64,000 bases of DNA, from the NCBI GenBank assembly GCA_963772515.1, contig CAVYXC010000004.1, positions 310,001-374,000 of the forward strand, read 5' to 3'. The notes beneath the pieces are model-generated. The model made no database searches. It worked only from the letters and a program-made list of their open reading frames with translations, and had not been told where the DNA came from. Numbering within the stretch: position 1 is the first letter of the stretch; each line of letters starts with the position of its first letter. Of this stretch, positions 17,394 through 25,883 are shown one piece after another. The stretch comes from JAFAHD01 sp963772515. GTDB lineage: Bacteria > Vulcanimicrobiota > Vulcanimicrobiia > Eremiobacterales > Eremiobacteraceae. A program made the translations under genes and the position numbers.

Positions 17394-20072
17394 TTATTGG
17401 GGCGGCGGCCCGGTGACCACTTGGACGAGGTCGGGCACCCGCACCCACTTGGCGAAGGCGTCACGTATCTGTTCCGCCGACGTCGCCGCGTACCGGTTCG
17501 CGGCGCGCGTCGGCTCGTCCAGGGGAAGATCCAGCAATGCGCGGCGCAACATGCCCCCGGCGACGCTCTGCTCGCTGGATTCGGAGAGCGTCAGGCCTGC
17601 GAGCAGCCCCGCCTTGGAGCGCTGCAATTCTTCGGGCGTGACGAGCGCGGTCTGCATGTCGTGCACGTCCCTTTCGATGAGCGCGCGCGCTTTGGATACG
17701 TTGGGCGGATCGCACCCGTACCCGACTTCCCACGTGCTGCGCGTCTTGCCGATGTCGAAGCTTTGCTGGACGAAATACACCAGCGAACCTTTGAGCCGCA
17801 GATCGCTATACAGGCGCGACGAGAACGATGCCCCGCCGAGGATCGATCCGCCGACCTGCAGCGGATAGAAATCCGGATCGCTGCGCAACACGCCGATCGT
17901 CTCCTTCAGCGTGACGGTGTCTTGCACGCGCCCGGTCGCGGGCACGTCGGCGGCCGAAGCCACGTTGTTCGGTGCCGCCGGGTAATCGGTGGCCGGCGTC
18001 GGCCCGCTCGCGCTCCAGGATCCGAACCACTTCTCGACCGACGCTTTCGCTTCGTCGGGCGTGACGTCGCCGATGACGACGATCGTCGTCAGATCGGGGC
18101 GGAAGACGGTCGTGTAGTACGCCTTGACGTCGTCGAGCGTCAGCCCCTTGACGCTTTCCACCGTCGGTTCGCGCTGTTGCGGATCGGTCGGCGGATACAG
18201 CGCCTTGACGAGCGCCACGTCGGTGAGATAGTCGGGACTCTTGAGCTGGCCGTCGACGAAGCCGGCGGTCTGCTGCTGCACGATTGCGAACGCTTGCGCG
18301 GGCAGCGCCGGGTGCAGCTCGCCATCGGCGAGCAATTGCACGCCGCGATCGAATTTCGACGAGAGCACCGTCAGCGCGAAGTCGGTGCCGAGCGATGTGT
18401 CGGCCGCGATGTCGTCGAGCGCTTTCCGATAGGCGAGCCGGTCCAACGACGTCGTGCCGTATTCGAACAATCCGTCGAGCACGCCGTCGACGCCGTCTTG
18501 GCCGGCCGGCGCCTCAAGATCGGGGTTGTTCTTCACCGCGCCGACCACCGTGACGGTCGGCGTGATCGTCTCCGTCTGCACGATGAGCCGCAGGCCGTTC
18601 GGCAGGGTTGTGGCCGTCGGATTGAGCGTGGATTGCGGCACGCTCACTGTCGCCAGCAGTCCTTGCGCCCACGGTGGCAGCGTCGTCTTCACCGGGTTGG
18701 TCGGAGCAAACGACTCAGCGCCGCCGAATCCTTTGGACGCGCTCGGCTGGCCGGCCGGCTTCGGGTTGAGGATGCCGACCAACGCGGTCGAGTTGTCGAA
18801 ATACTTGCGCAGGACGCGGTTGACGTCGTCGACGCTGACCTTCTGCAGTCTTGCCAGATCGTCGTCGGGCGACGACAGGCCCTCGACGGCCACAGCATCG
18901 ACCCACGCGTTGGAAAGCCCGGAGATGGAATTGCGATTGAATTCGACTTGCGCGACCGCCTGGCGCTTGGCCGCGTCGACGAGTTCCGGCGGCACGCCGT
19001 TCTTCTTATACGCGTCGATCACGCTTTTGATCGTGGCGACGATGCCCTTCATGTCGGCGCCCGGCGGCATGGCCGCGTAGGTGAAGCCCGAGCTGGCCTT
19101 GGGCAGCGGCGAACCGGGAAAGTAGCCGGCCTGCAGCGCTTTGCCCTCCGCGCCGAGCGCGTAGAGATCGCCGCGCTGGCTTGCCAAGACGGCGCCGAGA
19201 ATGCGGGTCGCTGCGCTATCGGAGCTGTCGAGTCCGGGAAGCCGGTAGCCGACGAACGCGATGGCGAAGGGTTGGTCGCTGTCGAGCGTGATGGTCTCCG
19301 CCTTGAGCGGCTCCAGGTGCACGGCCGGCCGCGCGGGCACGGCGTGCGACGTGATCGGCGAGAAGAGCGTCGTGACCGATGCGAGCGTCGCCTGCGGATC
19401 GATATCGCCGGTGATGACCAAGACCGCGTTGTTGGGCTGGTACCAGGCGTCGTAGAACTTCTTGAGCATGGCGCCGGTCGTCTTGTCGAACGACGGCCGC
19501 GTGCCTAACGCGTCGTGCGCGTACGGCGTGCCGGCGAACATGTGCGCTTGCGCCTCCGAGAAGAAGCGGTAGAACGGGTTGGAAAGATCCATCGCGACCT
19601 CTTGCTCGATCGCGCCGCGCTCCTGCGCCCACTCGTCTTGCGAATCGAGCACGCCGTGCGCCTGCAGTGCGAAGACCTTCAACGCGTACGGCAGATCTTT
19701 GGCCGGCACGGTGTAGAAGTATTGCGTGATCGTGTTCTGGGTCTCGGCGTCGCTGTCCGAACCCATCAGCGTGCCGATGTCCGCGAGCTGGTCCGCGGTC
19801 AGACCCTTGAAACTGCGCCCGAACGCCATGTGTTCTTGGGCATGCGCCATCCCGGGAAAGCCGGCCGGCGCTTCGTCCGAGCCCACGAGGTAGACAATGT
19901 CCGCCGTCACAGCCGGTGCGAGCGCATCGCGTACGATGATGACGCGCAAGCCATTGGACAGCGTTGCCCGCACAACGGGCGCGTTCTCATCGGCGCGAGC
20001 GCGTAGGGACGGGGATCCGAGCACGCAGAGCGCTGCGCACGCGCACGTAAGGCCTATCGTGAGACGATTCAA
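17394..20072 (-). CDS. M16 family zinc peptidase (insulinase/pitrilysin), exported
   Basis: 892 residues with two M16 halves. Signal peptide from TTG 20072: NRLTIGLTCACAALCVLGSP. Start chosen because GAGGAG lies 9 nt before this TTG. The active half has the inverted zinc motif HAQEH in FPGMAHAQEHMAFG and the distal Glu in ERGAIEQEVAM; the second half (from about residue 480, TTLPNGLRLIVQTET) lacks it, as usual. Expected to cut peptides in the periplasm. It follows the DUF5916 gene's promoter region and is divergent from nagZ. Confidence 0.93.
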   Translation of the reverse strand: MNRLTIGLTCACAALCVLGSPSLRARADENAPVVRATLSNGLRVIIVRDALAPAVTADIVYLVGSDEAPAGFPGMAHAQEHMAFGRSFKGLTADQLADIGTLMGSDSDAETQNTITQYFYTVPAKDLPYALKVFALQAHGVLDSQDEWAQERGAIEQEVAMDLSNPFYRFFSEAQAHMFAGTPYAHDALGTRPSFDKTTGAMLKKFYDAWYQPNNAVLVITGDIDPQATLASVTTLFSPITSHAVPARPAVHLEPLKAETITLDSDQPFAIAFVGYRLPGLDSSDSAATRILGAVLASQRGDLYALGAEGKALQAGYFPGSPLPKASSGFTYAAMPPGADMKGIVATIKSVIDAYKKNGVPPELVDAAKRQAVAQVEFNRNSISGLSNAWVDAVAVEGLSSPDDDLARLQKVSVDDVNRVLRKYFDNSTALVGILNPKPAGQPSASKGFGGAESFAPTNPVKTTLPPWAQGLLATVSVPQSTLNPTATTLPNGLRLIVQTETITPTVTVVGAVKNNPDLEAPAGQDGVDGVLDGLFEYGTTSLDRLAYRKALDDIAADTSLGTDFALTVLSSKFDRGVQLLADGELHPALPAQAFAIVQQQTAGFVDGQLKSPDYLTDVALVKALYPPTDPQQREPTVESVKGLTLDDVKAYYTTVFRPDLTTIVVIGDVTPDEAKASVEKWFGSWSASGPTPATDYPAAPNNVASAADVPATGRVQDTVTLKETIGVLRSDPDFYPLQVGGSILGGASFSSRLYSDLRLKGSLVYFVQQSFDIGKTRSTWEVGYGCDPPNVSKARALIERDVHDMQTALVTPEELQRSKAGLLAGLTLSESSEQSVAGGMLRRALLDLPLDEPTRAANRYAATSAEQIRDAFAKWVRVPDLVQVVTGPPPQ

Positions 20073-20104
20073 GCGATGGTTCTCCTCAAGAGGGAGCGGG
20101 ACGA

Positions 20105-21721
20105 GTGCTCTTGTACGGGTCTGTGGAGGCACGCGTGGAAGAGCTCTCGGGCCGGCTCGGCGGTCTGATCCTGGCTGGTTTCGACGGGACCACCGTTTCG
20201 GACGAAACGCTTGCGTTCATTGCGGGGACGGCCGGGGCCGTCCTCTTTCGCCGCAATATTGCCGCCTCCGACCAGACGCGCGCGCTCGCCGCTACGTTGC
20301 AATCCGCGCGCCCGGCCGGGCGGCCGCCGCTGCTGATCGCCATCGACCAAGAAGGCGGCCCGGTGCAGCGTTTGGATGCGCTCGGCGTTTCCGCGCCGTC
20401 GGCCATGGCGCTCGGCGCCGCCGGCGACACCGCGTTGACGCGCGACGTCTATCGCACCATCGGCATCGACTTGCATGCGTTGGGCATCACACTTGATCTG
20501 GCGCCCGATGCCGACGTCAACACCGATCCTGACAATCCGGTCATCGGACTGCGCTCGTTCGGCGGCGAAGCGGACGCGGTGAGCGGGCATGTCGTGGCTG
20601 CAGTGCTCGGGCTGCGCGATGCAGGCATCGTCGCGACTGCCAAACACTTCCCAGGTCACGGCGGCACAGCCACGGACTCGCACGTCGCGCTGGCCTTTGC
20701 GCGCGTGGACGCGCAACAACTGCGCGCCGTGGATCTTGCACCCTTCCGCGCAGCCGTCGATGCGGGCGTCGACGTCGTCATGGCAGGCCACATCGCCGTG
20801 CCGGCGCTCGATGCGAGCGATCGCCCCGCCACGCAATCGAAGGTGCTTCTGACCGAGGTGCTTCGAGACGAGCTTGAGTTCCACGGCGTGATTTGCACGG
20901 ATGACCTAGAGATGCAAGCGCTCGGCGATCGGACGATCGAGGAAGCCGCGCAAGCTGCGCTTGCGGCGGGAGCCGATCTGTTGTTGTTCGCCCACGTCGA
21001 CCCAGCGCGCCGGGCCCTTGCCGCTGTGCGCGCCGCGGTCTCGGCTGGGCGCTTGGACGCACAGCGCGTCGAGGCAAGTCTCGCGCGCGTCGACGCGTTG
21101 CGTTCGCGCGCCGAGATGCTGACGGCAGCCGCGCAAGAGCAGCCGGTCGATCGCGCGGCGTTCGAGCGCGAGCGCGCGCTCCTCGTGCACGACGTGGCGC
21201 GGCGAGCGGTGACGCTCGTCCGCTCCCGGGCGGGCGTGCCTCCGCTCGCGCTCGCGCCCGGCGCACGCGTGTTGGTGGTCAACTTCATCGAGGGAGGGCC
21301 GGCGAGGTCGACAGGTGCGCGGGTGGAGAGCGCGCTCGGCAAGGCGATCGCGGCTGCCGGCTTTCACGTCACCGAGCAGCTGCGCGACCTCGACCCGGCC
21401 GGTCACGAATACAAGCAGCTGCTCCTGGCGGCGCAAACGGCCGACGCCTTCGTCGCGCTCACGCGCCGCGCGTTCGCACACCCGCTGCAGGCGCGTGCGG
21501 TCGCGGATCTTGTGCTCTTCGGCAAGCCCGTCGTCGTCGTCGCGGCTCTCGAACCGTACGATGCGTCGCATCTGCCGGACGAAGTCGCGGTCATCGCGTC
21601 GTTCGGCGACGGCGATGTCGAGCTCGAGGCCGCGGCTGCAGCCGTGCTCGGCCGCGCGAAGCCGCAAGGGCGGCTTCCGGTGGCGCTGGCCGACGCGCCG
21701 CACGCGTTGCCGAGCGCATGA
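20105..21721 (+). CDS. nagZ: Beta-N-acetylhexosaminidase, GH3 (peptidoglycan recycling)
   Basis: 538 residues, cytoplasmic-type (no signal peptide): GH3 N-domain plus an extra C-terminal GH3 domain of about 180 residues, as in the B. subtilis NagZ (YbbD) type rather than the short enterobacterial one. KHFPGHGGTATDSH (about residue 180) carries the His-Asp dyad and ICTDDLEMQAL (about 264) the nucleophile Asp. Releases GlcNAc from muropeptides. GTG start with GGGAG upstream. ATGA overlap with the next gene; begins the recycling operon. Confidence 0.9.
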   Translation: MLLYGSVEARVEELSGRLGGLILAGFDGTTVSDETLAFIAGTAGAVLFRRNIAASDQTRALAATLQSARPAGRPPLLIAIDQEGGPVQRLDALGVSAPSAMALGAAGDTALTRDVYRTIGIDLHALGITLDLAPDADVNTDPDNPVIGLRSFGGEADAVSGHVVAAVLGLRDAGIVATAKHFPGHGGTATDSHVALAFARVDAQQLRAVDLAPFRAAVDAGVDVVMAGHIAVPALDASDRPATQSKVLLTEVLRDELEFHGVICTDDLEMQALGDRTIEEAAQAALAAGADLLLFAHVDPARRALAAVRAAVSAGRLDAQRVEASLARVDALRSRAEMLTAAAQEQPVDRAAFERERALLVHDVARRAVTLVRSRAGVPPLALAPGARVLVVNFIEGGPARSTGARVESALGKAIAAAGFHVTEQLRDLDPAGHEYKQLLLAAQTADAFVALTRRAFAHPLQARAVADLVLFGKPVVVVAALEPYDASHLPDEVAVIASFGDGDVELEAAAAAVLGRAKPQGRLPVALADAPHALPSA

Positions 21722-22821
21722 CCCGATCCGTCGGCACCGCGCCCCAGTCGTTGCCGGCGGCGCGCGCACTCGTCGAGAGCGCGATCGGTCGCGTATGCTC
21801 CTGCGCGGTGCTGCACGTGCGGCGCGCCGGCGACATCGTGTGCGAAGCCGCGTTCGGTGACGTCGCGCCTGGCGGCGCCGTCGCGGCGCCCGATGCGGTC
21901 TTCGACCTCGCGTCGCTGACCAAGATCGCCGTCGGCACCGCGCTGCTCGTGCTGCTCGATCAGCGCAGGTTCGCGCTCGACGATCCTATCGTGGCGACGT
22001 TCCCAGAATTCGCCGGCCGCGACGCGCGCCGGGGGATGGTGACGTTCAGACATCTGCTCACGCACACGTCGGGCTTGCCGCCGAGCGTGAACGCGCGCGC
22101 GGAGAGCAGCGCGGCGCGCGTCATCGAACGCATCTGCGCCACGCCCTTGACCAACGCGCCTGGGGAACGCGTCGTCTACAGCGATTGCGGCTTCATCCTC
22201 GCCGGCGAGGCAGTGGCGCGTCTGTCTGGCGTGCCGCTGCCGATCGCGTTGCAAAGCCTTGTGTTCGACCCGCTCGCGATCTCCAGCTGCGGCTACCTGC
22301 CCCAAGGCGCGATCCTCGAGCGTACCGTGGTCACGGAGCGAGACGAATGGCGCGGCAAACTCTTGCGCGGCGAGGTCCACGACGAAACATGCTGGTCGAT
22401 GGGCGGCGTCGCCGGACATGCCGGTCTTTTCGGCGCAGCGGCAGACGTGGGCCGGGTCGGCGAGCTGTATCGGCTGGCCGGGCAGTACGCGGGGCGGCGC
22501 GTGCTCTCGCGCGCGACCGCGCAAAGCGCGATCAAGGAGCACGCGCGCTCGAACGACGAGCGCCGTGGCCTGGCGTGGGCGCTCAAGTCCTCGGGCGCGC
22601 GGCCGTGGGGTCAAGCGCTCTCACAGCACGCATTCGGACACACCGGCTATACCGGGACTTCGTTGGTGGTCGACCCAAAGCGCGGGATCACGGTGGTGCT
22701 GCTGACCAACCGGGTGTACGTGAGTCGCGAACCTGGCCCGATCGCGGATCTGCGGGCCGCGGTCCACGACGCAGTGATTGCAGATATGGAGCGGTCGAAT
22801 TTATTCGACCGAAAACCCTAG
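21718..22821 (+). CDS. Serine hydrolase, beta-lactamase fold (AmiE-like), C-terminus encoded by a repeat
   Basis: 367 residues. Class C beta-lactamase/PBP-type motifs: SxxK in DLASLTK (Ser66, Lys69), YSD in VVYSDCGF, HTG in FGHTGYTG. In B. subtilis the gene next to nagZ encodes AmiE, a serine hydrolase of this fold that cuts the N-acetylmuramyl-L-alanine bond; position between nagZ and anmK suggests the same task here (inference). No signal peptide, unlike true beta-lactamases. The last residues MERSNLFDRKP come from palindromic repeat A copy 5; the TAG stop directly precedes the anmK ATG. Confidence 0.85.
   Translation: MTRSVGTAPQSLPAARALVESAIGRVCSCAVLHVRRAGDIVCEAAFGDVAPGGAVAAPDAVFDLASLTKIAVGTALLVLLDQRRFALDDPIVATFPEFAGRDARRGMVTFRHLLTHTSGLPPSVNARAESSAARVIERICATPLTNAPGERVVYSDCGFILAGEAVARLSGVPLPIALQSLVFDPLAISSCGYLPQGAILERTVVTERDEWRGKLLRGEVHDETCWSMGGVAGHAGLFGAAADVGRVGELYRLAGQYAGRRVLSRATAQSAIKEHARSNDERRGLAWALKSSGARPWGQALSQHAFGHTGYTGTSLVVDPKRGITVVLLTNRVYVSREPGPIADLRAAVHDAVIADMERSNLFDRKP
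22786..22811 (+). repeat. Palindromic repeat A, copy 5 (forms C-terminus of serine hydrolase)
   Basis: Head ATGGAG, arms CGGTCGAAT and ATTCGACCG around TT. Read in frame as MERSNLFDR, 10 nt before anmK. Confidence 0.92.
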
Positions 22822-24003
22822 ATGCGCGTCATCGGATTGATGTCCGGCACGTCCTTGGACGGCATCGACGCCGCTGCGATCGACGTCGAGCGGCACGGCG
22901 ACCGCCTCGACATTGCGCTGCTCGGGCACGCGACGTCGCCGTACGATGCCGAGCTGCGCGCCGCGCTCGAAGCCGCGCTTCCGCCCAAACAGGGCAGCAC
23001 GCGCGACGTGTGCGCCCTCAACGCCCGCGTTGGCAGCGCGTTCGCCGACGCCGCCACGCGCCTGTGCGCGCGTGCCAGCATCGACTTGGCCAGCGTCGAC
23101 GCGATCGGTTCGCACGGGCAGACGATGTACCATATGACATCCGGGCGGCCCGAGACGCGCGCCACATTGCAGATCGGATCGCCCGCCATCATCGCGCAAG
23201 CGACTGGCGTGACCAGCGTCGGCGATTTCCGTGTCGCCGACGTCGCCGCCGGAGGCGAAGGTGCGCCATTGGTCCCATTCGTCGACTACCTCTTGCTGCG
23301 CAGCGACACGGAAAATCGTCTCGCGCTGAACATCGGCGGTATCGCCAACGTCACGTGGCTGCCGGCCGGGCGCGGTCCGGAGCAGGTGCGCGCATACGAC
23401 ACAGGCCCGGGCAATATGCTGGTCGATGCATGTGTGAGATTCGAATCCCACGGCGTGCAGCGCTACGACCGCGGCGGAGCGCTCGCGCAAAGCGGCCGCG
23501 TCTCGGAAGCGTTGGTGGATGAGTTGATGGAAGAGCCGTGGTTCCGCCGGCCGAGTCCCAAGTCGACCGGACGCGAGGAGTTCGGCGAGGCCTATGCGGG
23601 CGACGTGTTGCAGCGCGCCGCGAACCTAGGCGTCAGCGGTCCGAATCTCATCGCCAGCGTCACGGCTCTCACCGCGCGCACGATCGCCGCCGCCGTGCCG
23701 CGGGAATGCGATCGCATCATCGTTTCCGGCGGCGGCGTGCACAATCGCGCGCTGATGAAGATGTTCGAGGACGAACTCGCTCGCCGCTCGGTGGGCGCGG
23801 TCATCGAACGTTCCGATGCGTTCGGCATGCCGGTCGACGCGAAAGAGGCGATGGTGTTCGCGGTGCTCGCCCACGAGGCGCTGTACGGCCGCCCCAACAA
23901 CCTGCCGTCCGCGACCGGCGCGCGCAGCGGCGTCGTCATGGGCGTTATCGCGCCCGGCAAGAATTTCCCCAAGCTGATGCGGTCGTTGTGGTCGACGGCG
24001 TAG
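22822..24003 (+). CDS. anmK: Anhydro-N-acetylmuramic acid kinase
   Basis: 393 residues. Phosphorylates and opens 1,6-anhydroMurNAc to MurNAc-6-phosphate, the MurQ substrate. Starts with the family signature VIGLMSGTSLDGID; SHGQTMYHM, QIGSPAIIAQ, NIGGIANVTWLP, AYDTGPGNMLVD and VSGGGVHN all present. Begins immediately after the TAG of the serine hydrolase and overlaps the next kinase gene by 16 nt. Confidence 0.96.
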   Translation: MRVIGLMSGTSLDGIDAAAIDVERHGDRLDIALLGHATSPYDAELRAALEAALPPKQGSTRDVCALNARVGSAFADAATRLCARASIDLASVDAIGSHGQTMYHMTSGRPETRATLQIGSPAIIAQATGVTSVGDFRVADVAAGGEGAPLVPFVDYLLLRSDTENRLALNIGGIANVTWLPAGRGPEQVRAYDTGPGNMLVDACVRFESHGVQRYDRGGALAQSGRVSEALVDELMEEPWFRRPSPKSTGREEFGEAYAGDVLQRAANLGVSGPNLIASVTALTARTIAAAVPRECDRIIVSGGGVHNRALMKMFEDELARRSVGAVIERSDAFGMPVDAKEAMVFAVLAHEALYGRPNNLPSATGARSGVVMGVIAPGKNFPKLMRSLWSTA

Positions 24004-24908
24004 ACGCGGTCATCGGCGTCGACGCAGGCGCGAGCCGCATGACGGGCGTGCTCGCGGCAGGCGACGGCTCGCCGATCGCGTGGTCCAGAGCCGGCGGCGC
24101 AAACCTTTCCCACACCGAGGAATCCGTCGTGGCGCGCAATTTCGCGCAGGTCTTGCGGCCGCTGCTCGCGCGCGGAACAGCGCGCGCGCTGTGCGTCGGC
24201 GCGGCCGGCGCCGGCGACGCGCAAAGGGCCGGCCGGCTTGAAGCGCTGCTGCGGCCGCTCGTCCCCGCGCAGACATTGCTGACGGTCGTGCACGACGGTC
24301 GCATCGCCTTGCGCGCAGCGACCGCCGCGCGCCCTGCGCTGGTGGTGATCGCCGGGAACAGGATCGCTTGCGTATGGCGAGAGCGCAGATGGCACGCCCG
24401 CGCGCGCCGGTGGTTATGGAACGCAGATCGGCGACGCGGGCAGCGCGTACGAGATCGGCCGTGCTGTGCTGCGGCATGGCGCGCGCGTCTTGGATGGAAT
24501 CGAGCGTGGCGGTCCGCTCAGCGCAGCCCTCTTGCACGAGCTCGATGCGGCAAGCGTCACGGACCTGATCCAGCAATTCGAGCGCGAGCGAGCGCCGGTT
24601 GAGCGCATCGCTCGTTTGGCCATGCTGGTGGGGCCGGCGCAGGAACACGGCGACCCGATCGCTGCGCGCATCGTGGAGCGGCAAGGGATGCTCTTAGGAG
24701 CACTGGCCGCTCGCGTCGCAGGCCGGTGCGCGACAGTGAACGGCCGCTGCCGGTCGCGCTTGCCGGCGGCGCCTTTGACGCCGCACCAGGTCTCGCGCAG
24801 GCAGTGACGCGCGCGCTGAGCGCCCACGCCTGCATCGTGAGCCGTCTGCAGGTCGAGGCCGCATTAGGCGCAGCCGCGCTGGCCCTCGAGGCTCGGCCCC
24901 ATGGATGA
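23988..24908 (+). pseudogene. N-acetylglucosamine/BadF-type sugar kinase with two compensating frameshifts
   Basis: About 305-residue kinase of the BadF/BadG/N-acetylglucosamine kinase family, expected to phosphorylate the GlcNAc freed by NagZ. From GTG 23988 the frame reads VIGVDAGASRMTGVLA (phosphate-1 loop) to about 24356; one extra A there shifts to GTGSLAYGESADGT and GGYGTQIGDAGSAYEIGR; a missing base near 24725 shifts back to RDSERPLPVALAGGAFDA and the C-terminus. Both changes are in short runs (GGGAA, CGGTG), so sequencing error is as likely as decay. Overlaps anmK by 16 nt and murQ by 8 nt. Confidence 0.75.
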
Positions 24909-25803
24909 GATCCGATCGCTTCCTTTGACTGAGGAGATCAATCCGTCGACCGCCGACCTGGACGCGCTGGATACACACGAGTTGCTCCATCGCATCAACG
25001 ACGAGGATCGGCGCGCCGCCTGGGCGGTCGAACGCGAGCTCGACGTCATCGGCACCGCCGTCGACGCGATCGCCGCGCGGTTAGCACGTGGGGGAAGGCT
25101 GCATTATTTCGGCGCCGGCACGAGCGGTCGAATCGCGCTCGGCGACGCGGCCGAGATGCCGCCGACCTTTTCCGTGTCACCGGACTTAGTAGTAGCGCAT
25201 ATCGCCGGCGGCCACGCCGCGATCGCGCGAGCGGTCGAAGGCGCTGAGGACGACGCCCAAGCGGGCGCAGACGACGTTAGCGCAGCGCGTATCGGCGAGC
25301 GAGACGCGGTCATCGGGCTTTCGGCGAGCGGCCAGGCGCCCTACGTGCTTGGCGCTATGCAGGCGGCCGCAGCCGCCCGAGCGCTCACCGTCGGCATCAC
25401 CAACGACGCGTCCGCTCCATTGGCGAGGGCCGTGCAAATCCCGATCGCGCTCCTGACCGGGGCTGAGGTGGTGGCGGGCTCGACCCGCATGAAGGCCGCG
25501 TCGGCTCAGAAGATGGCACTGGCCACGATCAGCACGGCCGTGATGGTGAAGCTCGGTCGGGTGCACGGCAATCTTATGGTAGAGGTAGCCGCGAGCAACG
25601 CCAAGCTGCGTGCCAGGGCGCTGCGCATCACTGCGCTACTCTCCGCAAAGGACGAAGCAGAAGCGCGCCGCGCGCTGCTCGCCTGCGACTATAAGGTAAA
25701 GCCGGCTGTGCTCATGCTGCGTCGCGGCATCACGCGCGATGAAGCGGCGGCGCTGCTCGAGCGCAGCGGCGGTAGCCTGCGCCGCGCCCTCGACCTTCCC
25801 TAG
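24901..25803 (+). CDS. murQ: N-acetylmuramic acid 6-phosphate etherase
   Basis: 300 residues, SIS-domain lyase that splits the lactyl ether of MurNAc-6-P to GlcNAc-6-P and lactate. Signature YFGAGTSGRIALGDAAEMPP with a catalytic Glu region, AVEGAEDD with the second Glu, and GSTRMKAASAQKMALATIS. C-terminal helical part (DYKVKPAVLMLRRGIT) complete. Last gene of the recycling operon; overlaps the sugar kinase by 8 nt. Followed by a cluster of repeat A copies. Confidence 0.96.
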   Translation: MDEIRSLPLTEEINPSTADLDALDTHELLHRINDEDRRAAWAVERELDVIGTAVDAIAARLARGGRLHYFGAGTSGRIALGDAAEMPPTFSVSPDLVVAHIAGGHAAIARAVEGAEDDAQAGADDVSAARIGERDAVIGLSASGQAPYVLGAMQAAAAARALTVGITNDASAPLARAVQIPIALLTGAEVVAGSTRMKAASAQKMALATISTAVMVKLGRVHGNLMVEVAASNAKLRARALRITALLSAKDEAEARRALLACDYKVKPAVLMLRRGITRDEAAALLERSGGSLRRALDLP

Positions 25804-25806
25804 TGC

Positions 25807-25832
25807 ATGTAGCGGTCGACTTTAGTCGACCG
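25807..25832 (+). repeat. Palindromic repeat A, copy 6 (GTAG head, compensating change)
   Basis: Head ATGTAG, arms CGGTCGACT and AGTCGACCG around TT. Second pair from the loop is C-G in place of A-T. Just after the murQ stop. Confidence 0.9.
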
Positions 25833-25833
25833 T

Positions 25834-25850
25834 ATGAACGGTCGAATTTT
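25834..25850 (+). repeat. Palindromic repeat A, partial left half
   Basis: ATGAACGGTCGAATTTT only; right arm missing. Lies between copies 6 and 7. Confidence 0.7.
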
Positions 25851-25857
25851 GGTATCT

Positions 25858-25883
25858 ATGGAGCGGTCGAATTTATTCGACCG
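25858..25883 (+). repeat. Palindromic repeat A, copy 7 (contains the stop codon of the next gene)
   Basis: Head ATGGAG, arms CGGTCGAAT and ATTCGACCG around TT. On the minus strand GTC GAA TAA ends the binding-protein gene. Confidence 0.92.

Noticed and set aside
16992..19508. An 838-codon open frame on the + strand opposite the M16 peptidase gene
   Set aside because: Arg- and Gly-rich composition typical of an antisense shadow in high-GC DNA; the minus-strand M16 frame has all family motifs.
21718..22821. Serine hydrolase as a secreted antibiotic-resistance beta-lactamase
   Set aside because: No signal peptide and it lies within the muropeptide recycling operon, so an AmiE-like role is more likely.
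23433..23450. GATTCGAATCC resembling a tRNA T-loop
   Set aside because: It lies inside intact anmK codons and has no acceptor, D or anticodon arms around it.
25124..25136. GAGCGGTCGAAT in murQ, like the left half of repeat A
   Set aside because: It codes the conserved murQ motif TSGRIAL and has no ATGGAG head or right arm, so it is chance similarity.
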